Positions 17,501-25,854 of a stretch of DNA of 64,000 nucleotides are shown here, piece by piece. Source of the stretch: Streptomyces sp. CB02261 (GTDB lineage: Bacteria; Actinomycetota; Actinomycetes; Streptomycetales; Streptomycetaceae); contig NZ_LIVX01000013.1 in NCBI RefSeq assembly GCF_001905665.1, positions 62,001 through 126,000 of the forward strand, read 5' to 3'. Numbering within the stretch: the stretch's first letter is position 1; every line of letters starts with the position of its first letter. Position numbers and translations under genes: made by a program. Under the pieces are notes generated by a model. The model worked only from the letters and a program-made list of their open reading frames with translations. It made no database searches and was not told where the DNA came from.

Positions 17501-17674
17501 GCTGACGAGGCGGTCGGCGTCGTCGGCGGTGATGGGCCTGATGCGCGCGGTGCCGCCGTCGCGGAGCACCACGTCGGCTTCCCAGTGGTCGGGGTAATCG
17601 TGGTCCGGTGGTGCCGGACGCGCCTGTGGTGCCGGGTGTCCCGCCGCTTCCGACTGCTCCGACGCGCTCTCCAT
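14525..17674 (-). CDS. GNAT acetyltransferase fused to NDP-forming acyl-CoA synthetase-like protein (Pat-type)
   Basis: 1049-residue fusion. Residues about 30-195 are a GNAT domain with the acetyl-CoA loop HQGRGVASALLEHI. About 215-640 are a CoA-binding plus ligase CoA domain of the NDP-forming acyl-CoA synthetase type (SVAVVGAGRAPGGVGRTVLRNL, GPNAFGIINT, FTQSGAIG, and the ligase block GPRVAILGNSESLG). About 765-1049 are an ATP-grasp domain (LARYGIAVLPT, YPVALKTTAPHLRHRPDLGGVRLDL). This is the architecture of actinobacterial protein lysine acetyltransferases such as the Streptomyces lividans Pat homologue, which acetylates acetyl-CoA synthetase and senses acyl-CoA. Many members have lost ligase activity, and that cannot be decided here. 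The 125-residue Gly/Thr/Ala/Pro linker (about 640-764) is unusually long and repetitive. ptsH lies divergently. Confidence 0.9.
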   Translation of the reverse strand: MESASEQSEAAGHPAPQARPAPPDHDYPDHWEADVVLRDGGTARIRPITADDADRLVSFYEQVSDESKYYRFFAPYPRLSAKDVHRFTHHDFVDRVGLAATVGGEFIATVRYDRIDDRGLPASAPADEAEVAFLVQDAHQGRGVASALLEHIAAVARERDIRRFAAEVLPANTKMIKVFTDAGYTQKRSFEDGSVRLHLDLEPTDRSLAVQRAREQRAEARSVQRLLTPRSVAVVGAGRAPGGVGRTVLRNLIGADFSGRVYAVNAALPAGETAELDGVPAYPSVGAIGEPVDLAIVAVPAERVPEAVADCGEHGVRGLVVLSAGYAESGADGRERQRQLVRQARSYGMRIIGPNAFGIINTTDDVRLNASLAPQMPAAGRIGLFTQSGAIGIALLAGLHRRGAGLSSFISAGNRADVSGNDFLQHWYDDPGTDVVLLYLESIGNPRKFTRLARRTAAVKPVVVVKGARHSGSAPPGHRVPVTRIPHATVSALLRQAGVIRVDTVTELVDAGLLLAAQPLPAGPRVAILGNSESLGLLTYDACLTEGLRPLRPLDLTTAAEPPDFRDALAAALADETSDAVVVTAIPWVGENGATEFGDGEVLAASLREAVASAPAPTKPVVVVHVEMGGLAEALAIATSTRPAVPGRSGGVGTGTSADTGTGTAAGSPPGPPARVAPPNLTGAGPGTPGASASGTPTAPTAPGTPGATRPGPAGTAATAGTAATAGTSATVGASGASGTASTSGTAGTAGAPGTPHTPSTTIPAYPAAERAVRALAEAVRYGQWRRRAAEPGRVPEYEDIDEAGAAALIERVLGDEVDPRGVTLGTEQAGELLARYGIAVLPTLPAPTPDAAVAAAARLGYPVALKTTAPHLRHRPDLGGVRLDLATEEQLRTAYAELTEVLGKPEELQPVVQAMVPRGVDTVVRSAIDPAVGAVLSFGLSGAASELLGDMAHRLVPATDRDVADLVRSLRTAPLLFGWRGSAPVDTPALEEVLLRVSRLVDDHPEVVAVSLEPVVVAPRGLSVLGATVRLAPPPPRTDLGPRSLPSY
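15380..15757. repeat. Low-complexity repeat inside the Pat-type gene
   Basis: GC-saturated tract encoding the Gly/Thr/Ala/Pro linker. It contains an 18-base unit (GTGCCGGCGGTCGCGGCC) in about 2.4 tandem copies near 15493-15537, plus degenerate copies on either side. Such tracts expand and contract by replication slippage. Confidence 0.75.
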
Positions 17675-17895
17675 GGGGCCAGCCTAGGGGGTGTCCTGGC
17701 GATCGGGCCGGATCGGGTGGCGGTGGCCCGGGGCCGCGACACGTGGGTGGCGCGGCTCGCGCGAAGGGTGTACGCGATGCATGGTGGGGTCACTCCGTGC
17801 AAGGTGGTGAGCACACCGGGTAGGGCGGGAGTGGGCCGAAAGGCGCTCCGGTCCGGGCCGATGGTCGGCCGCGAGCACGGAGCATCCCGTGAGAC
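17675..17895. other. Intergenic region between Pat-type gene and ptsH
   Basis: About 220 bases holding the divergent promoters of the acetyltransferase and ptsH genes. A small inverted repeat GGGCCGATGGTCGGCC lies at about 17857-17872. No gene was seen. Confidence 0.4.
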
Positions 17896-17911
17896 ACTGG
17901 TCTAGACAACC
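17896..17911 (+). promoter_or_regulatory. dre site (DasR operator) upstream of ptsH
   Basis: ACTGGTCTAGACAACC matches the DasR-responsive element consensus ACTGGTCTAGACCACT at 14 of 16 positions, with the palindromic core GGTCTAGACA intact. DasR, a GntR repressor released by glucosamine-6-phosphate, is known to control the pts genes in Streptomyces coelicolor. The site ends 24 bases before the ptsH start, where bound protein would block the promoter. Confidence 0.88.
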
Positions 17912-17935
17912 CCTTAAGACTTGAAGGGCAACACC

Positions 17936-18217
17936 ATGGCTGAGCGCCGCGTCAACGTCGGCTGGGCCGAGGGCCTGCACGCCCGCCCCGCGTCCATCTT
18001 CGTCCGTGCCGCCACGGCTTCCGGCGTGCCGGTGACGATCGCCAAGTCCGACGGCACCCCCGTGAACGCCGCCTCCATGCTCGCGGTGCTCGGTCTGGGC
18101 GCGCAGGGCGGCGAGGAGATCGTCCTCGCTTCGGAGGCCGACGGTGCCGAGGCCGCTCTGGACCGTCTGGCGAAGCTGGTCGCCGAGGGTCTCGACGAGC
18201 TCCCCGAGACCGTCTGA
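17936..18217 (+). CDS. ptsH: HPr, phosphocarrier protein of the PTS
   Basis: 93-residue HPr. It takes a phosphoryl group from Enzyme I on His15 (EGLHARPAS) and hands it to EIIA components. The regulatory-serine position is Ser47 in NAASMLAVLGLG. The typical Gram-positive KS-M context is absent, in line with the lack of an HPr kinase in streptomycetes. ATG 17936 has GAAGG at 7-8 bases. A TTG at 17921 is in frame but unlikely. The gene is monocistronic, with its own dre operator and terminator. Confidence 0.96.
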   Translation: MAERRVNVGWAEGLHARPASIFVRAATASGVPVTIAKSDGTPVNAASMLAVLGLGAQGGEEIVLASEADGAEAALDRLAKLVAEGLDELPETV

Positions 18218-18240
18218 TCCGGGTCACCCCGCACGGCAAT

Positions 18241-18287
18241 GGCCGTGGCTGCCGAATTCCGGCGGTCACGGCCTTTCTCTTTTCTTA
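18241..18287 (+). terminator. ptsH terminator
   Basis: GGCCGTGGCTGCCG / CGGCGGTCACGGCC stem with an AATT loop and internal mismatch, followed by a T-rich run (TTTCTCTTTTCTT). This is a rare U-tract terminator for this genome. Confidence 0.8.
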
Positions 18288-18353
18288 CCGCCCTGTTTTC
18301 GGGCAGCACGAAAGAACCCCGCCTATTTCAATTCTTTGTATACGGTGTGCGCG

Positions 18354-19037
18354 TTAATTCCGTGCACTCGCCGTGTTGACGACATGTTGCGAAACCCTCA
18401 CACGACCGCGCTCCGGCCTTTTGAGCCGGTGCAGCGGCTGCGAGCGTTCCGCGTGCAGCGCGGTCAGCGCCCTCGCCCGCTCGGCGTCACCGCGGGCCAC
18501 GGCGTCCACGATCGCGCCGTGCTCGGCCCAGGCGTCCACCGGCTGCGCCGGCTGCTCGACCGCGTACATCCAGGCGATCTTGTGGCGCAGCTGGGTCAGC
18601 AGCGCCGTCAGGGCCGGGCTGCCCGAGGCCTGCGCCAGCGTCTCGTGGAACCAGCCGCCGAGCGACCGCAGATCCTCGCCCTGGCCGCGCCTGGCCCGCT
18701 CCTGACCCAGCCTGACCAGGCCCCGCAGCACCTTGAGGTGGGCCTCGGTGCGCCGCTGGGCGGCCCGCGCGGCGCCGAGCGGTTCGAGCAGCGCCCGCAT
18801 GTCGAGCAGGTCGGCCGCCTCCTGCTCGGTGGGCTCGGCGACGTGCGCGCCCGCGTGGCGGCGGGTGACGACGAAGCCCTCGGACTCCAGGGTGCGCAGG
18901 GACTCGCGGACCGGGACCCGGGAGACCCCGTACCGGCGGGCGAGCTGTTCCTCGGTCAGCCGGCTGCCCCGCTCGAAGACCCCGGAGACGATGTCGTCCC
19001 GGATCGCCGTGCATACCGAGTGCGCGGGAATGCGCAT
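18354..19037 (-). CDS. GntR family regulator (FadR subfamily, FCD domain)
   Basis: 227-residue regulator. The winged helix at about 5-70 reads VCTAIRDDIVSGVFERGSRLTEEQLARRYGVSRVPVRESLRTLESEGFV. An all-helical FCD ligand domain follows (about 75-210), including AEHGAIVDAVARGDAERARAL. FCD regulators bind small carboxylic acids, often with a metal. The effector and targets here are unknown. It lies between ptsH and the M23 peptidase, with no operon partner. Confidence 0.9.
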   Translation of the reverse strand: MRIPAHSVCTAIRDDIVSGVFERGSRLTEEQLARRYGVSRVPVRESLRTLESEGFVVTRRHAGAHVAEPTEQEAADLLDMRALLEPLGAARAAQRRTEAHLKVLRGLVRLGQERARRGQGEDLRSLGGWFHETLAQASGSPALTALLTQLRHKIAWMYAVEQPAQPVDAWAEHGAIVDAVARGDAERARALTALHAERSQPLHRLKRPERGRVRVSQHVVNTASARN

Positions 19038-19166
19038 GTCCGACCTCCGCCTTGGTCTGCGCGAGACAATTCCTGAGGCGCCTGTTCCACGCCCGAAACG
19101 CGACTCTATTGCAGCGCACCGGAATTTCCGATGCCTCAGCGGAATATGGACGCCTTTTGACCGACG

Positions 19167-19199
19167 AAAAGCCCCGGCTCAGTACGAGCCGGGGCTTTT
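19167..19199. terminator. Terminator downstream of the M23 peptidase gene
   Basis: Perfect 14-bp stem AAAAGCCCCGGCTC / GAGCCGGGGCTTTT with a 5-base loop. On the minus strand it ends the M23 peptidase transcript in a short U run. Confidence 0.85.
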
Positions 19200-19245
19200 G
19201 CGACGTGACACGGTGCCCCCGGGGGGCAGCGAGGGCGCCGACGCG

Positions 19246-20016
19246 TCAGACGCTGACGCCGCGGGCCCGGAGGTAGGAGATCGGGTTGATGTCGGAGCCG
19301 TACTCGGAGCTGGTACGCGCCTCGAAGTGCAGGTGCGGGCCGGTCGAGTTGCCGGTCGAGCCGGAGATGCCTATCTGCTGGCCCGGTTCGACGCTCTGGC
19401 CGACGTAGACGCCGATGGAGGAGAGGTGCCCGTACTGGGTGTACGTGCCGTCGTTCATCCGGATGACGATGTTGTTGCCGTACGCGCCGCCCCAGCCGGC
19501 CTCGACGACGGTGCCGGAGCCGACGGAGACCACGCTGCTGCCGTAGCCGGCGTGGAAGTCGACGCCCGAGTGGCTGCCGGAGGACCAGAGCGAGCCGCCG
19601 GTCTGGTAGCCGGTGGACACGTACGAGCCGGCGACGGGGAGCTGGAAGGAGTTCAGCCGGCGGCGCTCGGCCTCACGGGCGGCGCGCTCCGCGGCCTCAC
19701 GGATCTCCTTGGCGCGGGCCTCGGCCTTGCGCTTCGCCTCGGCCTCGGCCTTCGCCTTGGCGGCGGCCTCGAAGGCCTCCTGCTCCTGGGCGGCGGCCTG
19801 GGCGCTGATCCGGTCCACGAGGGAGTCCTCGGTGATGACCTGGGTGAGACCGGTGTCCTCCACGGAACGATTGTCCGCGTCGGCCGCGAGCGCCGGGGAG
19901 GCGAGGGTTCCGATGACGCCGGTGGTGGCGAGGGTCGCGGCGCCGGCGATGCCCACGCTGCGGCGCGCCATCCGGCTCGAACCACGATGCTTCCCGGTGG
20001 CACGGGTGAACGCCAT
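19246..20016 (-). CDS. Secreted M23 family metallopeptidase (cell-wall endopeptidase)
   Basis: 256-residue secreted peptidase. A signal peptide-like N-terminus (basic RRSVG then GAATLATTGVIGTLASPALAA) is followed by an Ala/Glu/Lys/Arg-rich coiled-coil segment (about 80-120). The LytM/M23 domain (about 125-245) has zinc ligands His and Asp in SGVDFHAGYGS and the HLH pair in TGPHLHFEA. These enzymes cut peptidoglycan cross-bridges or stems during growth and cell separation. The start at 20016 has AAAGGA 11 bases ahead. The 5' leader contains a c-di-AMP riboswitch, so expression should fall or rise with c-di-AMP, as for other Streptomyces wall hydrolases. Confidence 0.93.
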   Translation of the reverse strand: MAFTRATGKHRGSSRMARRSVGIAGAATLATTGVIGTLASPALAADADNRSVEDTGLTQVITEDSLVDRISAQAAAQEQEAFEAAAKAKAEAEAKRKAEARAKEIREAAERAAREAERRRLNSFQLPVAGSYVSTGYQTGGSLWSSGSHSGVDFHAGYGSSVVSVGSGTVVEAGWGGAYGNNIVIRMNDGTYTQYGHLSSIGVYVGQSVEPGQQIGISGSTGNSTGPHLHFEARTSSEYGSDINPISYLRARGVSV

Positions 20017-20042
20017 GTAGGGGCTGATCCTTTCCTTCCCTC

Positions 20043-20192
20043 TCGCCTACCGGGTTAGCTGACGGGTTCGGAGCAGGAAGGTCTCCTACGAGCCCCTCCG
20101 TACGAGACGAAGGCGCCCGATTCACCCCAGGGACTACATGTGGGTCCCCGGCTCCCCAGGCTCGCGCCTGACGGGGACTCGGCGATGTCTGT
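20043..20192 (-). ncRNA. c-di-AMP riboswitch (ydaO-yuaA class)
   Basis: On the minus strand the leader holds the conserved blocks of this class in order: GCCGAGTCCC, GGGGAGCCGGGGACCCA, GGGGTGAATC, and the 3' block CCGAACCCGTCAGCTAACC then GGTAGGCG. The last block is nearly invariant in actinobacterial members. It ends 26 bases before the M23 peptidase start. No clear terminator lies between aptamer and start codon, so either an overlapping hairpin or ribosome-site masking is likely. Confidence 0.9.
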
Positions 20193-20336
20193 CCGGATGC
20201 CGCGGGTGCGGCGGGTGCAACTGCCGAACAGACGCACCGACGCTATGCGGATCGCCTGTCGATCACCAACCGGACTCGCCAGTTTGTAAGACATGCCACA
20301 GGGCAAACGATCACCCTTGCCACCAATACGGACAAA

Positions 20337-20376
20337 GGGGAGGGCCCCGACGAAGGATGTCGTCGGGGCCCTCCCC
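20337..20376. terminator. Terminator of the M16 peptidase operon
   Basis: Perfect 17-bp stem GGGGAGGGCCCCGACGA / TCGTCGGGGCCCTCCCC, loop AGGATG. It lies 57 bases past the stop of the second M16 gene on the minus strand. Confidence 0.85.
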
Positions 20377-20432
20377 GTGCCCCCGTCAGGAGCCGGGCTG
20401 GAGCCGGTCCGAAACGGGGTCAGGAGCCGGAA

Positions 20433-21830
20433 TCAACCGGTCACGACGGTGACTTCACCGATGCCGAGCGCGCGCACCGGCTCGGCGATCTGCGCCGCGT
20501 CACCCACGAGCACGGTGACGAGCCGGTCCACCGGGAAGGCGCTGACCACGGCCGCGGTGGCCTCGACCGTGCCGGTCTCGGCCAGGCGCGCGTACAACTG
20601 GGCCTGGTAGTCGTCCGGGAGGTGCTGCTCGACCTGGTCGGCGAGCGTCCCGGCGACCGACGCGGCCGTCTCGTACTTCAGCGGCGCGACCCCGACCAGG
20701 TTCTGCACGGCCGTCTCGCGCTCGGCGTCCGTCAGACCCTCGGCCGCCAGCGTGCGCAGCACCTTCCACAGGTCGTCGAGCGCCGGGCCGGTGTTGGGCG
20801 TGTCGATGGAGCCGCTGATGGCGAGCATCGCGGCGCCGTTGCCCTGGCTGTCGGAGCGGAGCACCTGCCCGAAGGCGCGCACCCCGTACGTGTAGCCCTT
20901 CTCCTCGCGCAGCACCCGGTCGAGTCGCGAGGTGAGGGTGCCACCGAGGCAGTACGTGCCCAGGACCTGGGCCGGCCAGACGCGGTCGTGGCGGTCGGAA
21001 CCGATCCGGCCGATCAGCAACTGGGTCTGGACGGCGCCGGGTCGGTCCACGATGACGACGCGTCCGGTGTCGTCGGCGGTGATCGGCGGCATCGGCAGCG
21101 GCTCGGCCGGCTCGCCGGTCCAGGCGCCGAGGGTCTCGGCGAGCACCTTGTCCAGGTCGACGCCGGTCAGGTCGCCGACGACCACCGCGGTGGCCGTGGC
21201 GGGCCGCACGTACGCCTCGTAGAAGGCGCGGACCGCGGCCGCGTCGATCGCCGCGACGGTCTCCTCGGTGCCCTGGCGCGGCCGCGACATCCGCGACTCG
21301 GCAGGGAACAGCTCCTTGGAGAGCTGCTTGGCGGCGCGACGGGCCGGGTTGGCCGTCTCGTGCGGGATCTCGTCGAGACGGTTGCGCACCAGGCGCTCGA
21401 TCTCGGTCTCCAGGAACGCCGGGGCGATCAGCGCCTCGGAGAGCAGCCCGAGCGCCTTGGGCAGCCGGGAGACCGGGACCTCCAGGGAGACCCGTACGCC
21501 CGGGTGGTCGGCGTGCGCGTCGAGCGTGGCGCCACAGCGCTCCAGCTCGGCCGCGAACTCCTCGGCGCCGCGCTGGTCCGTGCCCTCGGAGAGCGCGCGG
21601 GCCATGATGGTGGCGACGCCGTCGAGACCGGCGGGCTCGGCGTCCAGCGGGGCCGGCAGGAACAGCTCCACGGCCACGACCTGCTGGCCGGGGCGGTGAC
21701 TGGTCAGCAGGGTCAGGCCGTTGTCCAGCTTCCCGCGGTCCGGGGCGGGGAAAGCCCAGGGCCTGGCGGCGCCGGGCGCCGGCTGCGGGTGGAAGTCCAT
21801 GCTGGTCAAAGCCGCGGCAGCGTCGGTCAC
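20433..21830 (-). CDS. M16 family protein, non-catalytic partner subunit
   Basis: 465-residue M16 (pitrilysin-like) protein with the two-lobed fold (DNGLTLLTSHRPGQQVVAVELFLPA start). The zinc motif HxxEH is missing: the corresponding helix reads GVATIMARALSEGT. The Arg/Tyr pair used by non-catalytic M16 subunits is present in SRLDRVLREEKGYTYGVRAF. It should pair with the product of the preceding gene as an active/inactive heterodimer. GTG 21830 overlaps the upstream stop by four bases (GTGA). The frame is open upstream to 22346, but that is antisense-like and not M16. Confidence 0.92.
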   Translation of the reverse strand: MTDAAAALTSMDFHPQPAPGAARPWAFPAPDRGKLDNGLTLLTSHRPGQQVVAVELFLPAPLDAEPAGLDGVATIMARALSEGTDQRGAEEFAAELERCGATLDAHADHPGVRVSLEVPVSRLPKALGLLSEALIAPAFLETEIERLVRNRLDEIPHETANPARRAAKQLSKELFPAESRMSRPRQGTEETVAAIDAAAVRAFYEAYVRPATATAVVVGDLTGVDLDKVLAETLGAWTGEPAEPLPMPPITADDTGRVVIVDRPGAVQTQLLIGRIGSDRHDRVWPAQVLGTYCLGGTLTSRLDRVLREEKGYTYGVRAFGQVLRSDSQGNGAAMLAISGSIDTPNTGPALDDLWKVLRTLAAEGLTDAERETAVQNLVGVAPLKYETAASVAGTLADQVEQHLPDDYQAQLYARLAETGTVEATAAVVSAFPVDRLVTVLVGDAAQIAEPVRALGIGEVTVVTG

Positions 21831-23173
21831 TGGTCCGCTCCCTCTTCGTCGTCGCTGTCGCTCTGCTCGGTCGCCAGGGGCTCGTAGACGAGCACCGCGC
21901 GGTTGTCGGGGCGCAGCGTGGCCGCGGCGGCCGCCCGCACCTCCTCGGCGGTGATGTCCAGGATCCGGTCGACGGCCGTCAGGGCGAGCTGGGGGTCGCC
22001 GAACAGCACGGCGTACCGGCACAGTTCGTCGGCGCGGCCCGCGACCGTGCCGAGGCGGTCGAGCCACTCGCGCTCCAACTGGGCCTGCGCGCGCTCCATC
22101 TCCTCCGGCGTGGGGCCGTCGGCGGCGAACCGGGCGAGCTCCTCGTCGACGGCCGCCTCGATCTGCGGGACCTCGACGCCGCCGGACGTCTTGACGTCCA
22201 GCCAGCCGAGCGAGGGCGCTCCCGCGAGCCGCAGCAGGCCGAAACCGGCGGCGACGGCCGTACGGTCGCGGCGGACCAGACGGTTGTGCAGGCGGGACGA
22301 CTCGCCACCGCCCAGCACCGTCAGGGCCAGGTCGGCGGCGTCGCACTCGCGCGTGCCGTCGTGGGGCAGCCGGTAGGCGGCCATCAGCGCGCGGGCCGGG
22401 ACCTCCTCCTCGACGACCTCACGCAGCTGCTCGCCGATGATCTCGGGCAGCGAGCCGTCCCGCGGGGGCAGCTTGCCGTCGTGGGACGGGATCGAGCCGA
22501 AGTACTTCTCGATCCAGGCGAGGGTCTGCGCCGGGTCGATGTCGCCGACGACCGACAGCACCGCGTTGTTCGGGGCGTAGTACGTGCGGAAGAAGTTCCG
22601 CGCGTCCTCCAGGGTGGCCGCGTCCAGGTCGGCCATGGAGCCGATCGGCGTGTGGTGGTACGGGTGGCCCTCCGGGTAGGCGAGGGCGGTCAGCTTCTCG
22701 AACGCCGTGCCGTACGGCACGTTGTCGTAACGCTGGCGGCGCTCGTTCTTGACGACGTCCCGCTGGTTCTCCATGGACTCGTCGTCCAGGGCGGCGAGCA
22801 GCGAGCCCATGCGGTCGGCCTCCAGCCAGAGCGCGAGCTCCAGCTGGTGCGTGGGCATGGTCTCGAAGTAGTTGGTGCGCTCGAAGCTCGTCGTGCCGTT
22901 GAGCGAGCCGCCCGCACCCTGCACCAGCTCGAAGTGCCCGTTGCCGTGGACCTGCTTCGAGCCCTGGAACATCAGGTGCTCGAAGAGGTGGGCCAGGCCC
23001 GTGCGGCCCGGGACCTCGTGACGCGAGCCGACGTCGTACCAGAGGCAGACCGCGGCGACCGGGGTCAGGTGGTCCTCCGAGAGCACCACGCGCAGGCCGT
23101 TCGCCAACCGGTGCTCGGTCGCTGTCAGGCCGCCGGAGCCGGCCTCGGCCGTGGCCGTGTGACCCATGGGCAT
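21827..23173 (-). CDS. M16 family zinc metallopeptidase, catalytic subunit
   Basis: 448-residue zinc peptidase. The inverted zinc motif HLFEH (His62, Glu65, His66) is followed by the downstream Glu ligand in ENQRDVVKNERRQRYDNVPYG. The rest has the usual FFRTYYAPNNAVLSVVGDID strand of the family. No signal peptide was seen, so it is cytoplasmic or acts on peptides near the membrane. The substrate is unknown. Start ATG 23173 has GAAGGG at 7 bases. The frame is open further up to 23308. It is divergent from parC with about 180 bases between, and forms a two-gene operon with the inactive partner. Confidence 0.93.
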   Translation of the reverse strand: MPMGHTATAEAGSGGLTATEHRLANGLRVVLSEDHLTPVAAVCLWYDVGSRHEVPGRTGLAHLFEHLMFQGSKQVHGNGHFELVQGAGGSLNGTTSFERTNYFETMPTHQLELALWLEADRMGSLLAALDDESMENQRDVVKNERRQRYDNVPYGTAFEKLTALAYPEGHPYHHTPIGSMADLDAATLEDARNFFRTYYAPNNAVLSVVGDIDPAQTLAWIEKYFGSIPSHDGKLPPRDGSLPEIIGEQLREVVEEEVPARALMAAYRLPHDGTRECDAADLALTVLGGGESSRLHNRLVRRDRTAVAAGFGLLRLAGAPSLGWLDVKTSGGVEVPQIEAAVDEELARFAADGPTPEEMERAQAQLEREWLDRLGTVAGRADELCRYAVLFGDPQLALTAVDRILDITAEEVRAAAAATLRPDNRAVLVYEPLATEQSDSDDEEGADQ

Positions 23174-23354
23174 GTACGTCCCTTCGATCGCGATGTGAAA
23201 AGGTCCTGCCACTGTATGCAAGCGCGCCGACACCTGACGAAGTTCCCATCCCGTCGAGATGTCCCTCTTCCGGGTCGCGGTCGGCGTTGTCGGTGGCACG
23301 GTCCACAATGGTCCGCGTCAGATCAACCTTGTTGGTGAAGGAGCCGCAGCCGCG

Positions 23355-25814
23355 ATGGCCCGCCGCAGCACGAAGACACCGCCGCCGGACGACGCGTTCG
23401 AGGAGCGAATCCTCGACATCGACGTCGTCGACGAGATGCAGGGCTCCTTCCTCGAGTACGCGTACTCGGTGATCTACTCGCGTGCCCTCCCCGACGCCCG
23501 GGACGGCATGAAGCCCGTCCAGCGCCGCATCGTGTTCCAGATGAACGAGATGGGGCTGCGGCCCGAGCGCGGCTTCGTCAAGTGCGCCCGTGTCGTCGGC
23601 GAGGTGATGGGCAAGCTGCACCCGCACGGTGACGCGTCCATCTACGACGCCATGGTCCGCATGGCCCAGCCGTTCTCCATGCGCCTCCCCCTCGTCGACG
23701 GCCACGGCAACTTCGGATCCCTGGGGAACGACGACCCGCCGGCCGCCATGCGGTACACCGAGTCGCGGATGGCCCCGGCCGCGCTCCTCATGACCGAGTC
23801 CATCGACGAGGACACGGTCGACTTCGCGCCGAACTACGACGGCCAGGAGCGGGAGCCGGCGGCACTGCCCGCCGCCTACCCGAACCTGCTGGTCAACGGC
23901 GCGTCCGGCATCGCGGTCGGCATGGCGACCAACATGCCCCCGCACAACCTCGGCGAGGTCATCGCCGCCGCCCGCCACCTGATCCGCCACCCGGGCGCCG
24001 ACCTCGAGACGCTGATGCGCTTCGTGCCCGGCCCCGACCTGCCGACCGGCGGCCGGATCGTCGGCCTGTCCGGGATCAAGGACGCGTACGAGTCGGGCCG
24101 CGGCTCGTTCAAGATCCGCGCCACGACGAGCGTGGAGACGGTGACGGCGCGCCGGAAGGGCATCGTCGTGACCGAGCTGCCCTTCACGGTGGGCCCCGAG
24201 AAGGTCATCTCCAAGATCAAGGACCTGGTCGGTTCCAAGAAGCTCCAGGGCATCGCGGACGTCAAGGACCTCACCGACCGCAACCACGGGCTGCGTCTGG
24301 TCATCGAGATCAAGAACGGCTTCGTGCCGGAGGCGGTCCTGGAGCAGCTCTACAAGCTGACGCCGATGGAGGAGTCCTTCGGCATCAACAACGTGGCGCT
24401 GGTCGACGGCCAGCCGCTCACCCTCGGTCTGAAGGAGCTCCTGGAGGTCTACCTCGACCACCGCTTCGAGGTGGTCCGGCGCCGCTCCGAGTTCCGCAGG
24501 ACCAAGAAGCGCGACCGGCTCCACCTCGTGCTCGGTCTGCTCATCGCGCTGCTCGACATCGACGAGGTCATCCGCCTCATCCGGGAGAGCGACAACTCCG
24601 CGCAGGCCAAGGAGCGCCTGATGGAGCGCTTCTCGCTGAGCGAGGTCCAGACGCAGTACATCCTGGACACCCCGCTGCGCCGTCTCACCCGGTTCGACCG
24701 CATTGAACTGGAGAGCGAGCGCGACCGGCTCAACGGCGAGATCGACGAGCTGACCGGGATCCTGGACTCCGACGCGGAGCTGCGCAAGCTGGTCTCTGCG
24801 GAACTGGCCGCGGTCGCCAAGAAGTTCGCCACCGACCGGCGGACAGTCCTGCTGGAGTCGGCGGGCGCGCCCGTCGCGGCCGTGTCCCTGGAGGTCGCGG
24901 ACGACCCGTGCCGGGTGCTGCTGTCCTCGACCGGGCTGCTCGCCCGTACGGCGACGGCGGAGCTGCCGGAGACCGACCCGGACGCGACCCGCGTCAAGCA
25001 CGACGTGATCCTGTCGGCGGTGGCCGCGACGCAGCGCGGCGACGTCGGCGCGGTGACCTCGGCAGGTCGGCTGCTGCGGATCGCGGTCATCGACCTGCCG
25101 CAGCTCCCCGACACGGCGAGCGCCCCGAACCTGGCGGGCGGCGCGCCCCTGTCCGAGTTCCTGACCCTGGAGGCCGACGAGACCGTGGTGTGCCTCACCA
25201 CGCTCGACGAGTCCTCGCCGGGGCTCGCCCTCGGCACGCTCCAGGGCGTGGTGAAGCGCGTGGTGCCGGACTATCCGGCGAACAAGGACGAGCTGGAGGT
25301 CATCACGCTCAAGGAGGGTGACCGGATCGTCGGCGCGACCGAACTGCGCACGGGCGAGGAGGACCTGGTCTTCATCACCTCCGACGCCCAGCTGCTTCGC
25401 TACCCGGCCGCGCAGGTACGGCCCCAGGGCCGCCCGGCCGGCGGCATGGCGGGCGTCAAGCTGTCGGCGGGCGCCGAGGTGCTCTCGTTCACGGCCGTCG
25501 ACCCGGCGGCGGACGCCGTCGTCTTCACCGTCGCGGGCTCCACGGGCACCCTGGACTCCTCGGCGGGTACGTCGGCGAAGCTGACGCCCTTCGACCAGTA
25601 CCCGCGCAAGGGCCGGGCGACCGGCGGCGTCCGCTGCCAGCGCTTCCTGCGGGGCGAGGACGTGCTGATCCTGGCGTGGGCGGGTGCCGCGCCGGCCCGC
25701 GCCGCCCAGAAGACCGGCACCCCGGTGGAACTCCCGGACCTGGACCCGCGCCGCGACGGCTCGGGCACCCCCCTCCCCCGCCCGGTGGACGTGGTGGCGG
25801 GGCCGCCGAGCTAG
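23355..25814 (+). CDS. parC: DNA topoisomerase IV subunit A (ParC)
   Basis: 819-residue type IIA topoisomerase A subunit. The N-terminal breakage-reunion domain has the quinolone-region motif [13 protein letters not shown] (residues 89-100) and the catalytic Tyr134 in [10 protein letters not shown] coiled-coil gate follows ([26 protein letters not shown]). A C-terminal beta-pinwheel (about 510-800) lacks the canonical GyrA box, which favours ParC over GyrA. Its partner parE lies 8 kb away on the other strand. ATG 23355 follows GAAGGAG at a rather long spacing. The reading frame is open upstream to 23259. Confidence 0.95.
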   Translation: MARRSTKTPPPDDAFEERILDIDVVDEMQGSFLEYAYSVIYSRALPDARDGMKPVQRRIVFQMNEMGLRPERGFVKCARVVGEVMGKLHPHGDASIYDAMVRMAQPFSMRLPLVDGHGNFGSLGNDDPPAAMRYTESRMAPAALLMTESIDEDTVDFAPNYDGQEREPAALPAAYPNLLVNGASGIAVGMATNMPPHNLGEVIAAARHLIRHPGADLETLMRFVPGPDLPTGGRIVGLSGIKDAYESGRGSFKIRATTSVETVTARRKGIVVTELPFTVGPEKVISKIKDLVGSKKLQGIADVKDLTDRNHGLRLVIEIKNGFVPEAVLEQLYKLTPMEESFGINNVALVDGQPLTLGLKELLEVYLDHRFEVVRRRSEFRRTKKRDRLHLVLGLLIALLDIDEVIRLIRESDNSAQAKERLMERFSLSEVQTQYILDTPLRRLTRFDRIELESERDRLNGEIDELTGILDSDAELRKLVSAELAAVAKKFATDRRTVLLESAGAPVAAVSLEVADDPCRVLLSSTGLLARTATAELPETDPDATRVKHDVILSAVAATQRGDVGAVTSAGRLLRIAVIDLPQLPDTASAPNLAGGAPLSEFLTLEADETVVCLTTLDESSPGLALGTLQGVVKRVVPDYPANKDELEVITLKEGDRIVGATELRTGEEDLVFITSDAQLLRYPAAQVRPQGRPAGGMAGVKLSAGAEVLSFTAVDPAADAVVFTVAGSTGTLDSSAGTSAKLTPFDQYPRKGRATGGVRCQRFLRGEDVLILAWAGAAPARAAQKTGTPVELPDLDPRRDGSGTPLPRPVDVVAGPPS

Positions 25815-25822
25815 CGCGTCGC

Positions 25823-25854
25823 GAGCCCGAGGCGCCCTAGGGCGCCTCGGGCTC
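25823..25854. terminator. Bidirectional terminator overlapping the CobW stop codon
   Basis: Perfect 32-base palindrome (GAGCCCGAGGCGCCCT and its complement) centred at 25838/25839. It encodes the last residues and stop (TAG) of the CobW gene while serving the convergent parC transcript. Confidence 0.85.

Noticed and set aside
14483-17905. 1140-codon plus-strand open frame
   Set aside because: It is complementary to the Pat-type gene, whose domains are clear. The plus-strand translation is low-complexity Gly/Asp/Arg.
20433-20492. RiPP precursor near the M16 peptidase pair
   Set aside because: No small open frame with leader-core character lies beside the pair, and its flanks are a terminator and parC.
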